Below, one piece after another: positions 44,291 through 56,655 of a DNA stretch of 64,000 bases. Both the position numbers and the translations under genes were made by a program. The notes beneath the pieces are model-generated. The model worked only from the letters and a program-made list of their open reading frames with translations, was not told where the DNA came from and did not search any database. The stretch comes from Bostrychus sinensis (lineage: Eukaryota > Chordata > Actinopteri > Gobiiformes > Eleotridae), in the NCBI GenBank assembly GCA_020698575.1, contig CM036247.1:32637086-32701085 (forward strand), read 5' to 3'. Within the stretch, counting starts at the first letter, position 1; the number at the start of each line of letters is the position of its first letter.

Positions 44291-44754
44291 TTTCCATTTA
44301 GCCGATTTTATGTACCTTTACCAAGAGGAAAAAAAAAAAATTGTGGGTTTAATATGTGTGAGTTGCCAAAGTCGTTTTTCATTTGGGAATAGAATGGGAA
44401 GTTGGTATATGATAAAAGCACAATATGCTTATCATATACATGCATCAGGAAATTAATGTCAACCGCTAATAATAATAACAATAAAACATGGCAAATCAGT
44501 ATTATTATTATTATTATTAGGGCTGCACAAGTTTCAATAACATTACAGTTAGGCCTATATATTTTTATTTGCCTTGCAATTACATATTACACACACATTG
44601 GTTACATTCAACAGATTACGTATGCAACTCCAAAATTAATTTCAGAATATTAACCTTAACCCTAACCCGGCCCACCCTTTGGAGTGGCAAGAAGGAACAA
44701 TTTCATTTATTTAGCAGTTGATCCATAGGGCATTTCAAAAAAGATAACCAGCTC

Positions 44755-44835
44755 TCCACAAACATACACCGATCAGGCATAACATTATGACCTGCCTATT
44801 ATTGGTGGTCATAATGTAATGCACTGTTATGTCCA
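44755..44835. repeat. Tc1-like terminal fragment
   Basis: 'caccgatcaggcataacatt' + 'atgacctgcc' is the familiar end of a fish Tc1-like element. It is followed by 'tggtggtcataatgt', an inverted piece. Confidence 0.5.
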
Positions 44836-46549
44836 GCATTAACTTGCTACAGAAGTGCAAGTAATGACGTGCCAGCCTTCACTCCTCACGTGCATCATTG
44901 GTCACTACTATTTCTTCCTTGAACCAATCAGAGCAACTACTTAGTTTGTATAATGAAGCCAAACAACAAACCACTACGATAATAAAATAATGGAGTAAAA
45001 TGTCAAATGACAAATTAAATGTACATACAAGATCTACAATTAGAAAAAAGTAAAATATAAAATGATATTAGGAAAGCCCGGTTTGAAGGCCATTGCTGCA
45101 GTCCAATCTTCTAGAGATGGATGTGTGAATATGTCACTCAAGCTCAGCATTATACTGTATTCCTTGTTTTTAAAGGGTCATAAATTATGATGACTATGAT
45201 TATTTGGGAGAAAGATATGTTTAGTCTCTGTTCTGACAAATTTGTTTTGCTTCACACATAAATATGTTCAGTCCAGAAACACAAGAAATGTATTGGTCCA
45301 GATCTGGGCCTAAAGTAAGCATGTAGTGATTGAACAAAAAGGGTCTCAAGATCGAACTCTGGGGAACTCCACACCACACTGCCATTTGGTGTGATAAGAA
45401 CTTTTTGTTTTCAAGATTAGAACAACTCTTACTACAACTATTACTACCCAGTGCACATCACAAATAGAGTGTGATACAGAATTGAATGCTGGTGTACGCC
45501 CATTTACAGCCTCAATACTTCTGGTCAATACTAAGTGATACTGTTAAATAGGCAAAAAAAAAAATAAAAAAATAAAAAAAAATAATTCAACATGCATAAT
45601 ATCCTACAGAGACCAAAACAACAAATGCATTGGGATTGGGACGTTAAAACAATGTTTTTGTAACTTACTATGAATGGTAAGCATCCACAATGACTGTAGT
45701 AGTGTACACTGTAAATTGTAGTAAGTTAACCATACTTACAAAAAATCTAAAAAATGATGTTAGATTAACTCTCAAACTACTCATGAGGTTTACATAAGTG
45801 GCTGTTGTATTTAATTTAAGGTATACATTGTTAGTAACTGGTAGATGTCCAATTAACGCAGTAAAAAGTTGTAACAACTCAAAAACTCAAGGCAACTGCA
45901 TAGGATTTTTGTCATGTCTTAAGTAATCAAATCAGAAATTAGGTAGTACTTTTTGTCACAGTAATAATGTAAGATTCCCAGTTGGTGTCTCTTAGTATTA
46001 TTAAGGCATTTTTTGAGGAAGGGTAATTTATAAAATTTTTACAGTTTATTCTTACATGGTTGACATTTTAAAAAGGTTTTAAGTTTAGTTTTCAGGAGAT
46101 GACTCAGCTTTTTTTTCTGTGCACACTGTTTGTATAACCTTTTGCATAGTGTTGCTCAATGAGGTTCAGTAAGATAATTTTTAATCAGAGGGGTTAGTTA
46201 ATTGTTGGAGCTGATAACAGACAATAAACATGCAATGTGTGTTGACTTACTATATTGTTGAACCACTTTGAATCAGCAAGCCAAAGGTGGCATGACATAA
46301 TACAAAGTATAACTGCTTTTAAATACATGTTTTAGTGATGGTTTATTGTGATATTTTGTAGAGATACTATTGCCATCGAAACTAAAAACAGCACACTGTA
46401 AAATCTTGCTCTTTTAACTTAAAAATAAATTTACAAGGGCTGCGTCAAAATTGTATATTAGGTTGAAGACAAGTATAGATTATAATTGACTTATGGTTGT
46501 TAGTTTGATAAACTTTTAGATGTAGTTATCTGAACATGGGAATTTTTTG
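44836..46549. other. Intergenic, AT-rich
   Basis: Low-complexity A/T tracts and no gene. A short telomere-like TTAACCCTAACCC at about 44652-44668 just precedes it. Confidence 0.4.
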
Positions 46550-47336
46550 TATAACTATGCAACTTTGCTTGTTTCTTTGTTGTTTTGGTCGCATTTTTTC
46601 TCTACAGAGCTCCCCCTACATTGCAAAGTAAAGCATTATCATAAAAACTCACAAGTCCAGTTGACTTCTGTCCCTTTGCATTATAAAAATCTAAGAAATA
46701 AAACCATCACTGGCTTGTTGTTATGTCTAAATGTGACATGTCGCTTGCTCGTGAGACCTGAGACTTCACTGCCACTGGGTCGGTTCTCCCATTCTTGCAA
46801 AGCTGCTTTTTTGCCAAGAAACACCAGGGAGAGATACAGGGGGGTTATTCACCTTGCAACAATTCATTTAGCCATCACATTCACTCAGAAAGTGTTTAAT
46901 AAGTTGCATAGTTTCAATTTTGAATCCATATGTTGATATTGCTCTTTAAAGCAGAAGTCAATAACTTTGCTTGTTTCTTCGCTCTTTTGTCTCATTTTCC
47001 TCTCCAGAGCTCCCTTTCATTTTGAAGTAAAGCATTATTATAAATACTTACAATTCCAATTACTTTATAGTTTTCTTTTCCTCGTGTCTGTACAAAGGTT
47101 TTTATACCATTTGGCCCCTCTCCCATGACAAAAATCGAGAAATAAAGCCATTGCTAGCTTGTTTTTTTGGCTAACTGTGATGTGCCCCTTTCTTGCAAGA
47201 CTTGAGACTTCCGTGACACTGTCAACAAGCACTCATACTTGCTTGTTTTATTCACCCCACAACAACTGATTTAACCATCACATGAACTCCCAAACAGGTT
47301 ATTTAAAATAGAAAAGTTACTGAGCTCCACTTTAAA
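46550..47336. mobile_element. Tandem dimer of a CTTTAAAGC MITE
   Basis: Two diverged copies, 46553-46940 and about 46944-47336, share 'aactttgcttgtttctt', 'cagagctccc', 'aaagtaaagcattat' and 'aaccatcac' in the same order. The second copy has inverted ends CTTTAAAGCAGAAG and CTCCACTTTAAAG. Noncoding. Confidence 0.65.
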
Positions 47337-47869
47337 GTAGTTGTTTAAATTAAAAACTTTATTTCATCTTATAAATTTGTTTCAGTCAACTCAGTTAAGG
47401 TACCATGAATTACTTGATCACCCATGAACAGTAATATCCAAGAATAAAACATTGTAACATTTTATAGTTTCTATTTTACAATTTGTTGCTGTTATATATT
47501 GGTGTTATATACAATATTTTGTAGCACTTTTAAATACATTTAGGTTAATGGCTTTTGACCATAGAGAATTTTTGTCCAGAATTCCATTACGACTTACTCT
47601 ATCTCATGATAAATCCGTAAAAATATCAAATTGAACTTGTAGAAATTAAAATACAGTTAAATAAATTATATTTTTAATTCAGAAGAGCAGTCAACACCTG
47701 TTTTTTGCTCTTACTCATTTACATCAAAATGTTATTTAATTAGTTAGTTAGTTAGTAAGTATGTTAGTTAGTTAGTAATATGATATGCATGTAGAACATG
47801 TACCAGAAACACTAAGAAATATATTCTACAATTTTGACCACCAGAGAATTTATCTTGGTGTCAAAGTGA
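47337..47869. other. Intergenic, AT-rich with (TTAG)n
   Basis: Contains a tetranucleotide TTAG array at about 47738-47778. Nothing else recognised. Confidence 0.5.
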
Positions 47870-48170
47870 GATGTGATTCAGGATTTCCCGTTCGATGTTC
47901 AGACAGAATAAAGTGCACTTAAATCTGTCGTCACTCCTCGTTCTGAGAGCGGCGCTTTCTTCAAAGACCTCTCCTCTCTGTGGTAATAGAGCCATAAAGA
48001 CAGACAAGCAGCGTTTATCGCTGACATCTCTATCATCCACTCTCCGAACTTCAGACAGCTGCTGTAAATCTGTGCACCCTCTGAACGGCACACAGCTTAC
48101 ACTGCTCATCTCTGCACCATGGCTGGGATCAACACCACATTTTACCACAAAGAACCAGACAAAGACATGA
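47870..48170. promoter_or_regulatory. Candidate conserved noncoding block
   Basis: Non-repetitive, with 'ccataaag' (Hox/Cdx-like), 'tttatcgctgacatc' (GATA-like then MEIS-like) and 'cagctgctg' (E-box). Open frames of 95 and 91 codons on both strands are unrecognised. Confidence 0.35.
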
Positions 48171-49289
48171 TAGATTTATTTAGGTTAATCCTTAAAGCAG
48201 TGAATTACCAAAAAGTACATTTTTAACAGAGTATAAATCTGTTGAGTAGTAGGCATAATTGTTTTTACATATTACTTGGAGCTACAAAGTTTTTTAATGC
48301 CACTGGCAATGCCACCATATAAAATGTCAACATTCTAGATGAAAACAAAAAAACATTAGATGTTTACTTGACATGAATGGGGAATATTTTTTATTTTTAT
48401 ATATATATATTTTTGTATTTTAACCATAACCTGTGAAATGTCCTGCGGTGTGACTGTGACACTTTTGAAATACTAAATACAAACATATTCAAAATAAGTC
48501 ACTAGTGTCTGGGACAGTTTTTGACATTGTATTAGATATTTGGACTTCACTAAAACAACACTTCTAACTGCACTTAAATGTTACAATAATAATTAAAATA
48601 AGTTGTTGTTTTGTAATCAAAATAGTGTCCTGCGGTGTGACATGAAACATGCAGTATTTAAACAGGCAACAAATCCTGGAGGACCCCATCTATCATTTAT
48701 AGACCACAACGTCCTCTGGAGTTCAGGCTGTGAGCTAAAGGTAAAAAAAAAAAAAAATCTTAAAATCTGTTAACGTGTGCATGTTTGGGGTCCTGTGGGG
48801 AAAAAATAAAAAAAAGAAATCTGAATGTTAAAAATAATTTTTGTGATGGGCTAGGGATATATGTATTTATTAAGTTAGCAACACAGACATGTTCAATAAT
48901 TTATGATAAGAATTGAAAATTGACAAATTGTAGTGAATGTCCCTTGAAATATGTATAAATAATAGAGTTAAGCTTATAATTATAAATTGCTTGTGAAAGG
49001 CTTTCCACTTTTTATACAGCTGCTTTATGTTTGAAATTATCTTCGAATTTTACTTCAAAGTTGTAGGATATACAGTATGATTTGCTTTAAGGAAGCTCCT
49101 TTGACAAATAAATTTGAATGTTTTTAATTAAATAGATATAATTAAATAAACTCCAAAGAGGTGAATGTCCTACTGTGTTCTGGATTTCAGACAGAAACAG
49201 GAAGAAGCCACAAAAGATTAATTAATTCATATCTGGGAAAACACATTATATATACATATACATATGTAGCAAGCAAGAAGGTGGATCTT
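48171..49289. other. Intergenic, AT-rich
   Basis: The phrase 'gtcctgcggtgtgac' occurs twice (about 48439 and 48626), perhaps the edges of an old element. No coding signal. Confidence 0.4.
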
Positions 49290-49490
49290 TGGGCTAGCCT
49301 GTCATACAATCTCTCTGGGTGGAGTCTGTCCTTCCTGCAATACCATGGGTTCTATCGGCTTCCTCCCACCGTCCAAAGGCATGCATGTGTTAGGTAAACT
49401 GGTGACTCTAAAATTGGATGTGTAAATAGCAAAACAGGTGTAAATAGCAACATAGCCATGTATGTCTATTGCCACCCAGGTAAAATTGTA
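49290..49490 (-). repeat. Common fish interspersed repeat, reversed
   Basis: 'gtgggcttcctcccaccgtc'-like text and 'aaaggcatgcatgtgttagg' are the reverse of the family at 27480-27800. Confidence 0.6.
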
Positions 49491-50985
49491 ATTGGTAATA
49501 ATAAACTTAATAGTCTTAATAAAACCATATATTTTCCCCAGAAATTAGTTTTTTTCCACAACTGGTGATGAAAGAAGTGTGTCCAGGCCTGGGCCCATTT
49601 CTTCTCTTGTGTTACCTTACACATGCTAATATAGGCGGGTGGTTCTGACATTTAAATGTTTCCATATTAGAATGAAAGGGCCTAATAATGATTACTTACA
49701 CACTGGGTACTTAGAAGCTCGGAGCATTTAAAAGAAGCCACATCAGAGCAGTCTTGCTAAAAAGTATTACACATCAGTGGTCACCGCGGAAAGACACAAG
49801 CTCTGGGTTCTGCAAATGTCTCAAAATTTGTTGTGTTTTATATGAGACAAGGATAAAGTAGATTGTGACACACTGTTACACTGAGGGTATATGCATTTTT
49901 CTTGAATTACCTTTTATCATTTAATAGTACTATATATCCTTATTATAGGTATTACTACTACTATACCTACTATTACTAAAAATTGAATTTAAAATATTTT
50001 GCACATACATTACATACCCAATAGATTGCAAGTCACAGGTTTGCAAGGAGGTGTTGAGATAGAAATACTCTTATTGTCCGTTGGTCCATGATACCCATCA
50101 ACATAGAAACAATGGCTACCAATAAACCAGAAAAAATGGCTATTGCGGCTTTGGCTATGTCTGATGTCTAAACAGTATAAAAAAGAAAAAAAAATTAAGA
50201 TAAAATGGAAGCAAGCTGAAAAATAGATAAATATTGGCAATGCATTCACAACATGACACACACAACATGATAAATAATAACATGGATAGCTATATAGCTA
50301 TGAACTCAAAGTTAGAACTTTAAGGCAAACTCTAAACTTTCATTTTCAGATTCAGTGTTTTTTGTACTTTTTGGTAAGGAGTTGGTTGGATTTTATTTGC
50401 TTTAATAAAATAAAATTAGGTCACTATGTTGTTGTGAATGGTGAGGGTCTGCAGCATGAGGTAAGTTTTAGATAATGTGGCTTTGAAGCAGAAAGCATAA
50501 ACAGGTATAAACTTTTACTTTTGAGTTTTATCTGTTAATCCAGGGTTTATTCTCAAATTTATAAAAGGCGTGGTTAGCCAACACAATGTAATGTCTGGTT
50601 TCTTATCTCGCATTGAGGAGAGCCGGTCTGGTTCTTGTGCCTGACCACATTTTGGTGTCAGTGCAGACTCTCAGGTTGTACTGTCTGTGAGTGACAGCCA
50701 CAGGTTGAGCTGTAGGTCTACCACCTGAGACATGGACCACATTAATAACTCTCCACTCTACTCTACAGTTAGACTTTTTTTTTTTTTAGTCATATAAGTG
50801 TAGGTTCAATTTTATGACTGAAATGCACTAAACTCTAAACCTTTTTTGAAGAAGACCAGATTAGAGAAATTACCATACACACAATATTTTTATGTTAGGT
50901 TTATTTTTATAAGAGTAAAAAAAAAGTCAGATTGAAGTAGATTTTAGACCAATTAAAAGTTGAGATTTGGCTCGAGAAATGTAGA
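49491..50985. other. Intergenic, nothing recognised
   Basis: AT-rich sequence, no gene or clear repeat family. Confidence 0.4.
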
Positions 50986-51130
50986 GCTGCACAAATGTAC
51001 ACTAAAGGCCAATGAAATGTTGCTTGATTGTTGCTGAAGGGCTGTAAATAATACATTTAATGATGGAAGCCGACAGCCGCATAAAATCTCACCCTGTGCC
51101 ACAACTGTCCCCCGAGCTGTACTTTGGTCC
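50986..51130. promoter_or_regulatory. Candidate conserved noncoding block
   Basis: Non-repetitive text with 'tgtaaataatacatttaatg' (forkhead/homeodomain-like) and 'gccgacagccgcataaaatc'. Short. Confidence 0.3.
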
Positions 51131-52499
51131 ATGTCTGCTTATCTTAAATAATTATAAAGCATTAATTCACAGTTCATTTGAGCTATTTTTTGAGTTTTGC
51201 AGCCACTCTTTCAGGAAATACTGGTAAGAAACAAACGATTCACAGTTACACAAAGGAAAATATTGTGGACTGTGCACAAAATTACAATACTGTGAGAGCC
51301 TGAAAAATAACATTATTATTAAATATTTGCAAGTGACATCTGTAGAAGATGTGGTCACCAATCCAAAGAACATGAGCTTATGTTTTATGTTTGAGAATAA
51401 AAAAAAAAGAAAAGAATTCAAAGGGGCACTACCTCATCACGTTTTGCTCTTGAGAGATCTTGTGAACCCTGTCAAGTCGCATACATTAATGGCTCTCAAA
51501 CTTTTAACTCTGAATACCACGACTTTCCGAGTACAACTGACTAGCCTGGGTCTAAATCAGGACTAACCTAAATCTAGACACAATATTAAAAAAATAGCGA
51601 TTTATTTATTTATTTTTTTCTGAAGAATGCTTAAACCAGGACTAAACCTAAACTAGAAAAGAACTACACCAATGCATTGCTTCAAAGCATAGGGCAATAA
51701 TTTATTTCTACTTTTTATTCAAAACACTATGCACACAAGTGATACTACTTTAGGACCACTGCTGTGAAGACTGGTATGTATATTTGTGTTTAGTCTAAAA
51801 TGAGAGGAAAATTGTACATTGAGGTGAGATGTGGTGATATTGTGACTTGTCCCCTCACTTAAGGTTACATAGTAAAGTATCTGGCAGTATATTTTCTTCT
51901 AAAAAAAAAAAAGTGCAATGACCATAACAGTAATGTTCATAAGAATTTATAAATGTCAGTTGACACAACATGTAAAGATTTTGGTATTCTGTAATGATTT
52001 GAATTTAGCTTTGAAGTTGCAGTATTTTTTTATTTTTAAAGTATTTTTTAATTTTATTTCTGCCTTCACCAATACTATAGAGCAGATGTTGGATTTTATC
52101 TAAACTAAATCATGCTTTTATTTAATATTTACTTTTGTAATTCCTTTTTTTCAATTGGTGTTATCTATTTTCAATTAAAATTTACTATAGGGTATAAATT
52201 TAGGAGGATGTGTGTTTGTTAAGGGCTCTTTTACTATTGCAAGATTGGACCAATTTTGTCTGTTACCAACATAACACGATTTCCATGAAACCTTTAGAAA
52301 ATGGGAAAAGGAACAAATTAGATCACTGTCTAAATCCAGGCAGGGACTGCCATTGGGTGCTGATAGTTATAGTTTTGTCACATTAATATATATACACTAC
52401 ATAAAAATAGAATGTCTACATGTTGTGCAAATGCATTGAAAAATTAAATAAAATACAGGTAGTAATTTAAAGTTCAACACAGTTGTAGTCAAAGAGAGA
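51131..52499. other. Intergenic with CAGTGGTTCTCAAA-type MITE traces
   Basis: At 51490-51760 'ggctctcaaacttttaactc', 'ctaaatcaggactaacc' and 'ggaccactgctg' mark a worn copy of the element at 2635-3590. The rest is AT-rich. Confidence 0.45.
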
Positions 52500-52810
52500 A
52501 CAGATTCTCTCAGTTCCACACACTCACCAGCCCCAGCTGCATTATAAATGTGTGTGGGCTGAGGCTAGCGGCTAACGTGCTAATGCTCTTCATTAGTAAA
52601 GTAAACAGAGGGACTCACCTGGGCAGTGTGTGAGAGGTGTCTCTGGTCTGAGCCTGGGACCAGTCAGACCGGAGCAGGACCGGGACTACTGTCTGGGACT
52701 ACAGTCTGGGACCAGAGGAGCGTCTGCTAAACTCATTCAGACCCACGTGAATTCATTTCCTCTGCAGCCCACGGCATGTGGCACGGACTGCAGCCATAAT
52801 TCATCCCCTC
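52500..52810. other. Non-repetitive patch with short internal duplication
   Basis: 'ggaccgggactactgtctgg' is followed by 'gactacagtctgggaccag', a small local duplication. 'gctgcattataaatgtgtg' at about 52537 is TATA-like. No gene recognised. Confidence 0.3.
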
Positions 52811-53192
52811 ACACTGAACCTAAGGCAAAAGACAAAAGAAACCAGCAGCACATTATTTATTATTATAAAACTGAGAATATTAGGGAAGTGTGACAGGCTG
52901 ATGTTTTATTGTAAATTAACAAAAATCTAACTTTACCCAATATGTCCAGATTGCTTATAACTATGACAAATAATTTCACATTTATGATACATTTGGATGT
53001 GGAAAGTAACTAGATACTTTCACTCAAGTAATTTAATTATCTGCTTTTACTTTTGAATTTTGGTTGAAAAAAACTGTTACCTCACTCAACTAAATTTCTA
53101 AAATCTCTGAATGAATTAAAGCAATCTGGTAGCAATCAAATGTTACTGGATGCAGGCCTGGGGTGTAGTAGTATAAGTCTATAGTGGATATA

Positions 53193-53445
53193 TAAGTGGG
53201 TGGCACAGTGGCATAGTGGCTACCACTCCCCTGCCTTACAGACAGAAGATCCGGGTACAATTCCCGGCCCATGTGGGGCCTTTCTGTGTGGAGTTTGCAT
53301 GTTCTACCCCTGTCTGTGTAGGTTTCCCCTATCACCAAAAAACATGTACAATAGGTCCCCAATGGGGCCAGGACTTCCCTGCAAAAGAAATTGTTAATCT
53401 CAGTGGGATTGCCTGGTTAAATGAAGGTCAAATAAATAAAAATAG
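53193..53445 (+). mobile_element. tRNA-derived SINE
   Basis: Head 'gggtggcacagtggcatagt' (A-box-like), B-box-like 'gggtacaattcccgg', body 'gcctttctgtgtggagtttg' and an L2-like tail 'cctggttaaatgaaggtc' + 'aaataaataaaaa'. Frames through it are not genes. Confidence 0.8.
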
Positions 53446-54949
53446 AATTAGTTTTTGCTGTAATTAGAAAAAAAAAAGTACATTAGTTAACTTTGCATTT
53501 AACAGTGCTTTCACTTGAGCGCACAATTTGAGTTCTACTAACTACATATATATTAAAGAATCCATAATTCAGTGTTCTTACATTCAAACTGCTTTTTTTT
53601 TATTAGCTCATGGCTGATTAGCTCAGAGCTGGAGAGAATGCACAGGACCATGGAGGACTCAACTCAGAGAGTTTAGGAGGATCAAACCCATGATGTCCTT
53701 GCTCTGTGCACCCCATCACCCTAGAATCAGAATAATGTGCATAAAAACAACAGCTGTGGTTAGGGTCAATCTAGAGGTGAGACCCCTTTCTCTGGAACAA
53801 CACTAAAAAGGGGTTTGTGAGATTAGTATTAAGAGACCATTCTCCAGTACCACAGCACTACTCATTACACTCGGAACTATTTTGTGATCATCAAAAGTCT
53901 GCACATTAATAATGCTATAATATTGTCCAAATATTTTGAAAACTAAGTTGTTTAATACAGGTATAAGCTATATTCACTGCACTGAATTTCAGAAATCTTT
54001 CTAAAGTACAGCAGATTTTATGAACATCAAACAGTCAGATGAGTCCAGCCCATACCATCAACCATAGCAACATACAATATAATAATGTTCTTTATTTAAA
54101 TAAACACTGTAAGTTCAACTTCCTGAACTCCTGATTCTTCTGTGTTTCCTGTGGCCTAATGATGTGTTTCATTTCATATTGACTTCAAAGTGGCTCTGTG
54201 TGATCCAAGTCACTAATGTCTTTCAGTACATTCACGCTGCTGGCGCTACTTTTCCTGCCACTCATTGTTAGTGTCCACATTAAGCTATTACTAATATGTC
54301 ATAATAAATCTGTACTCTGAATTGTTTTGTTGTTGTTGTTTTTTTATGAATGCTTAGCTAAGTCAAAGACCTTATTAAACTTACTGTAGAAAAAACAGTT
54401 TTTAAGTTTTTTAACCTGTCTTAGGCTAAACTGACACAAACACTTTGCAAACTATGAAATTACACTTTTACTTATTTAACACTTCTAATTTTATTCTGTA
54501 TTAGCTAGGTTTTGTTGTTTACTTTGAGTAGATTTGAATTTTGTTACAGCTTTATTCTAATGAGGGTTAGTAACTGTAATTATTATCAAAAACAGAATTA
54601 TAATGTGTATAATATGTTTGTATATATATTTTAAAAAACAAAGAAACATTAAAAATAGGCGATTAGGTCTGTCTGCTCTGTATGAGTATGTACCAAAATT
54701 CTGAATAAACTAGGCTCAGTGGCTTGGATCATTTAGCTTTCTCCCTCTGCCTTTCATAAAATTTAGAATCTCTGAAAAAAATCTGTCAAATGTTTGGCAT
54801 GGGCATTAAGGATTTCCATAGAAATAATAATATTGGAAACATCTATTTTCCTTTCTTACAAACTTGTTATTCTATATTATTCCTTATTCTAAACTGCTAT
54901 GAAAAAATCCACCAAGTAGCCTATCCTCTCTAACTTCCCAACAGTTATT
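53446..54949. other. Intergenic upstream of meox2, nothing recognised
   Basis: AT-rich sequence with no repeat family or coding frame recognised. Confidence 0.4.
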
Positions 54950-56117
54950 TAAAGGGGTCAAAGTCACAGAGAGTCCGTGATACTGTGAGTTAACCCCTGA
55001 CACTTTTCTCTCCTGTGTTGTTACCCCGGGACCCCTCCTTGAACAGCCCCACTATCGCCGGGCTTGTCCTAAATGAAAGAACACATCCAGAGAAGGTCAG
55101 ATCTTAGTCCAGACTGCAGCGGGCCTCTTCCTGCCACTCTTTAACTGCACAGATTTATTGTGCTGTGCTTGTTGGAGGCTGAGCGCATGTATGTGGTCAG
55201 TAGCGCTGCAGACTCGGTCCCAGGGCCGGCCCCCCTCTCCTGTTACACCCTATTTATAACCTCCCCGCGCCTGGCTGCTCCTAGGAACCCTCCTTATGCT
55301 TGCGGAGAGTGCGCTGACATCTCCACGGGGCTCATGCACGTCTGGTACAGCCTGGATGCTAACCATAATGCAAAGTATTCTAGAAAGATCCTGCAATAAC
55401 ACTTGTTGATCTGGAGGAGCAGTTTGAGAAAGGCTGGTTGATGATCCAGAGCAGCCTGGGCTCTAGCCCTCTGTGAGGAGTCTGCTGGAAGATCTGGAGA
55501 CTTTTCAGGATTACCAACTGACATCATTTAAACACAACTTTCTGTGACTGTTTCTAGCGGGATAGAGGAGTCTGCAAAGTGGATCTATGTCTGTCATCAT
55601 TTTGGGATTGAAAATTTGAGGCTTGCCCTGTCCCATCTGGAGGCTGCACAAATTTGCCTGACTGTCCGTTCCAACAAATGGTTTGCTGCTTTTACATTGT
55701 GCACATTGTCCTGTTTTAGTCTGGAATTCTTGTCCATTCTCTCTGGACGTGCCAGCCTAGTGTGGCTGTCCCCCATCTCATCATTCTTCCCAGTCTCTTA
55801 CAGAGGCTGCACAAGTCTAGCATGACAGTCCAAAGGTTTGGTGATTTTTTATAACTGTGCACATCATCATATTTGGGTCCTGAGGTTATTTGCTTTGGTC
55901 TGGTGTAATTTTGTTCCTATCCCGCCTAGAACTTCTGCCAAACTGCTTTAGCTGCACTTTTGTCCCATTTTGATGGTGACCTGGCCTGGATTGGTATAAG
56001 TCCTGTCATTCTGCCTTGTGCAATTTGGTAACACTCTAGTTTTGTCTAAGTTCTCTTGGTGGTGGGATTCTTGAACGGCAGCCTCTTGTTCTGTGTAGAG
56101 AGCCTTGAGAGTGCGGG
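54950..56117 (+). promoter_or_regulatory. meox2: meox2 upstream region and probable 5' UTR
   Basis: Two TATA-like candidates are visible. 'tatttataac' at 55251-55260 lies within GC-richer, non-repetitive sequence (54960-55340). 'tttttataactg' near 55845-55856 would give a 5' UTR of about 230 bases. The sequence 55540-55870 holds a worn tandem duplication (gaggctgcacaa at 55640 and 55803; tgtgcacat at 55698 and 55856). Short upstream frames are open in this stretch. The start site is not determined. Confidence 0.4.
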
Positions 56118-56655
56118 ATGGACCACACACTGTTCGGGTGCCTGCGGAGCCCCCATGCCCCAGGGCAAGCCTTGCACCCGGCCTTCAGCGCTTCACCCCT
56201 TGCCTTGCATGGCCGCTCGGACCATGTGTCCTATCCCGACCTGGCTTCATCCTCCTCATCCTCCTCCACACCATCCCCTTCTCCCTGCGTCATCTCCAGC
56301 TATCCCCCTGATGAGGGTCTGTACCATCCGCACCACCACCCGCACCGCTCCCACCTGCCCCCGCAGCACCATGCAGCCCCCCAGCACCACCCGACTCCTC
56401 CCTGGCACATCTCACACCTGCCCGGTAACAGTAGCGCCATCCGCCACAGTCTGCACCCCCTGCATCCCCAGGACACCGGACTGTCTCCTCAGGATATGAG
56501 CCATGGCGGAGGGCCTGCCATGTGCGCCAGCCCCCCAAACATGGGCAGCAGCACCCCTGGCTTGGGCAGTGGGACACCCACAGGAGCTGAGTTTAGGCAC
56601 AGTCTGAGCACCGTTGAAGCTGACAAGCGGAGCAAGAGGAAGAGTGACAGCTCAG
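56118..56655 (+). CDS. meox2: meox2 exon 1, N-terminal part of mesenchyme homeobox 2
   Basis: MEOX2 is a nuclear Antennapedia-like homeodomain transcription factor of somites, limb muscle precursors and vascular tissue. The exon encodes 179 residues plus one base. MDHTLFGCLRSPHAPG and then LALHGRSDHVSYPDL (28-42) match the MEOX2 N-terminus. Next come a serine run (44-50), a His/Pro-rich segment (70-101, the family's histidine-rich activation region, here broken up rather than a pure His run), STPTG-like text (about 151-155) and KRSKRKSDSS (170-179) just before the homeobox-encoding exon. The donor CAG|GTAAGA ends it in phase 1, as expected for the next Asp codon. ATG has purine at -3 and G at +4. 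MEOX1 is excluded by the FGCLRSPHA start. Exons 2-3, with the homeodomain, lie beyond the window. Confidence 0.95.

Noticed and set aside
44652..44668. Telomere-like TTAACCCTAACCC
   Set aside because: About two imperfect units, well within chance for AT-rich fish DNA; not an interstitial telomere.
47738..47778. TTAG repeats as insect-type telomere sequence
   Set aside because: Short, imperfect tetranucleotide run within other low-complexity sequence.
56056..56499. 147-codon frame overlapping the meox2 start
   Set aside because: It begins without ATG and runs out of frame with the recognisable MEOX2 protein.
56290..56577. Antisense 95-codon frame in meox2 exon 1
   Set aside because: It is the complement of the His/Pro-rich coding sequence; GC-rich exons often leave the other strand open.
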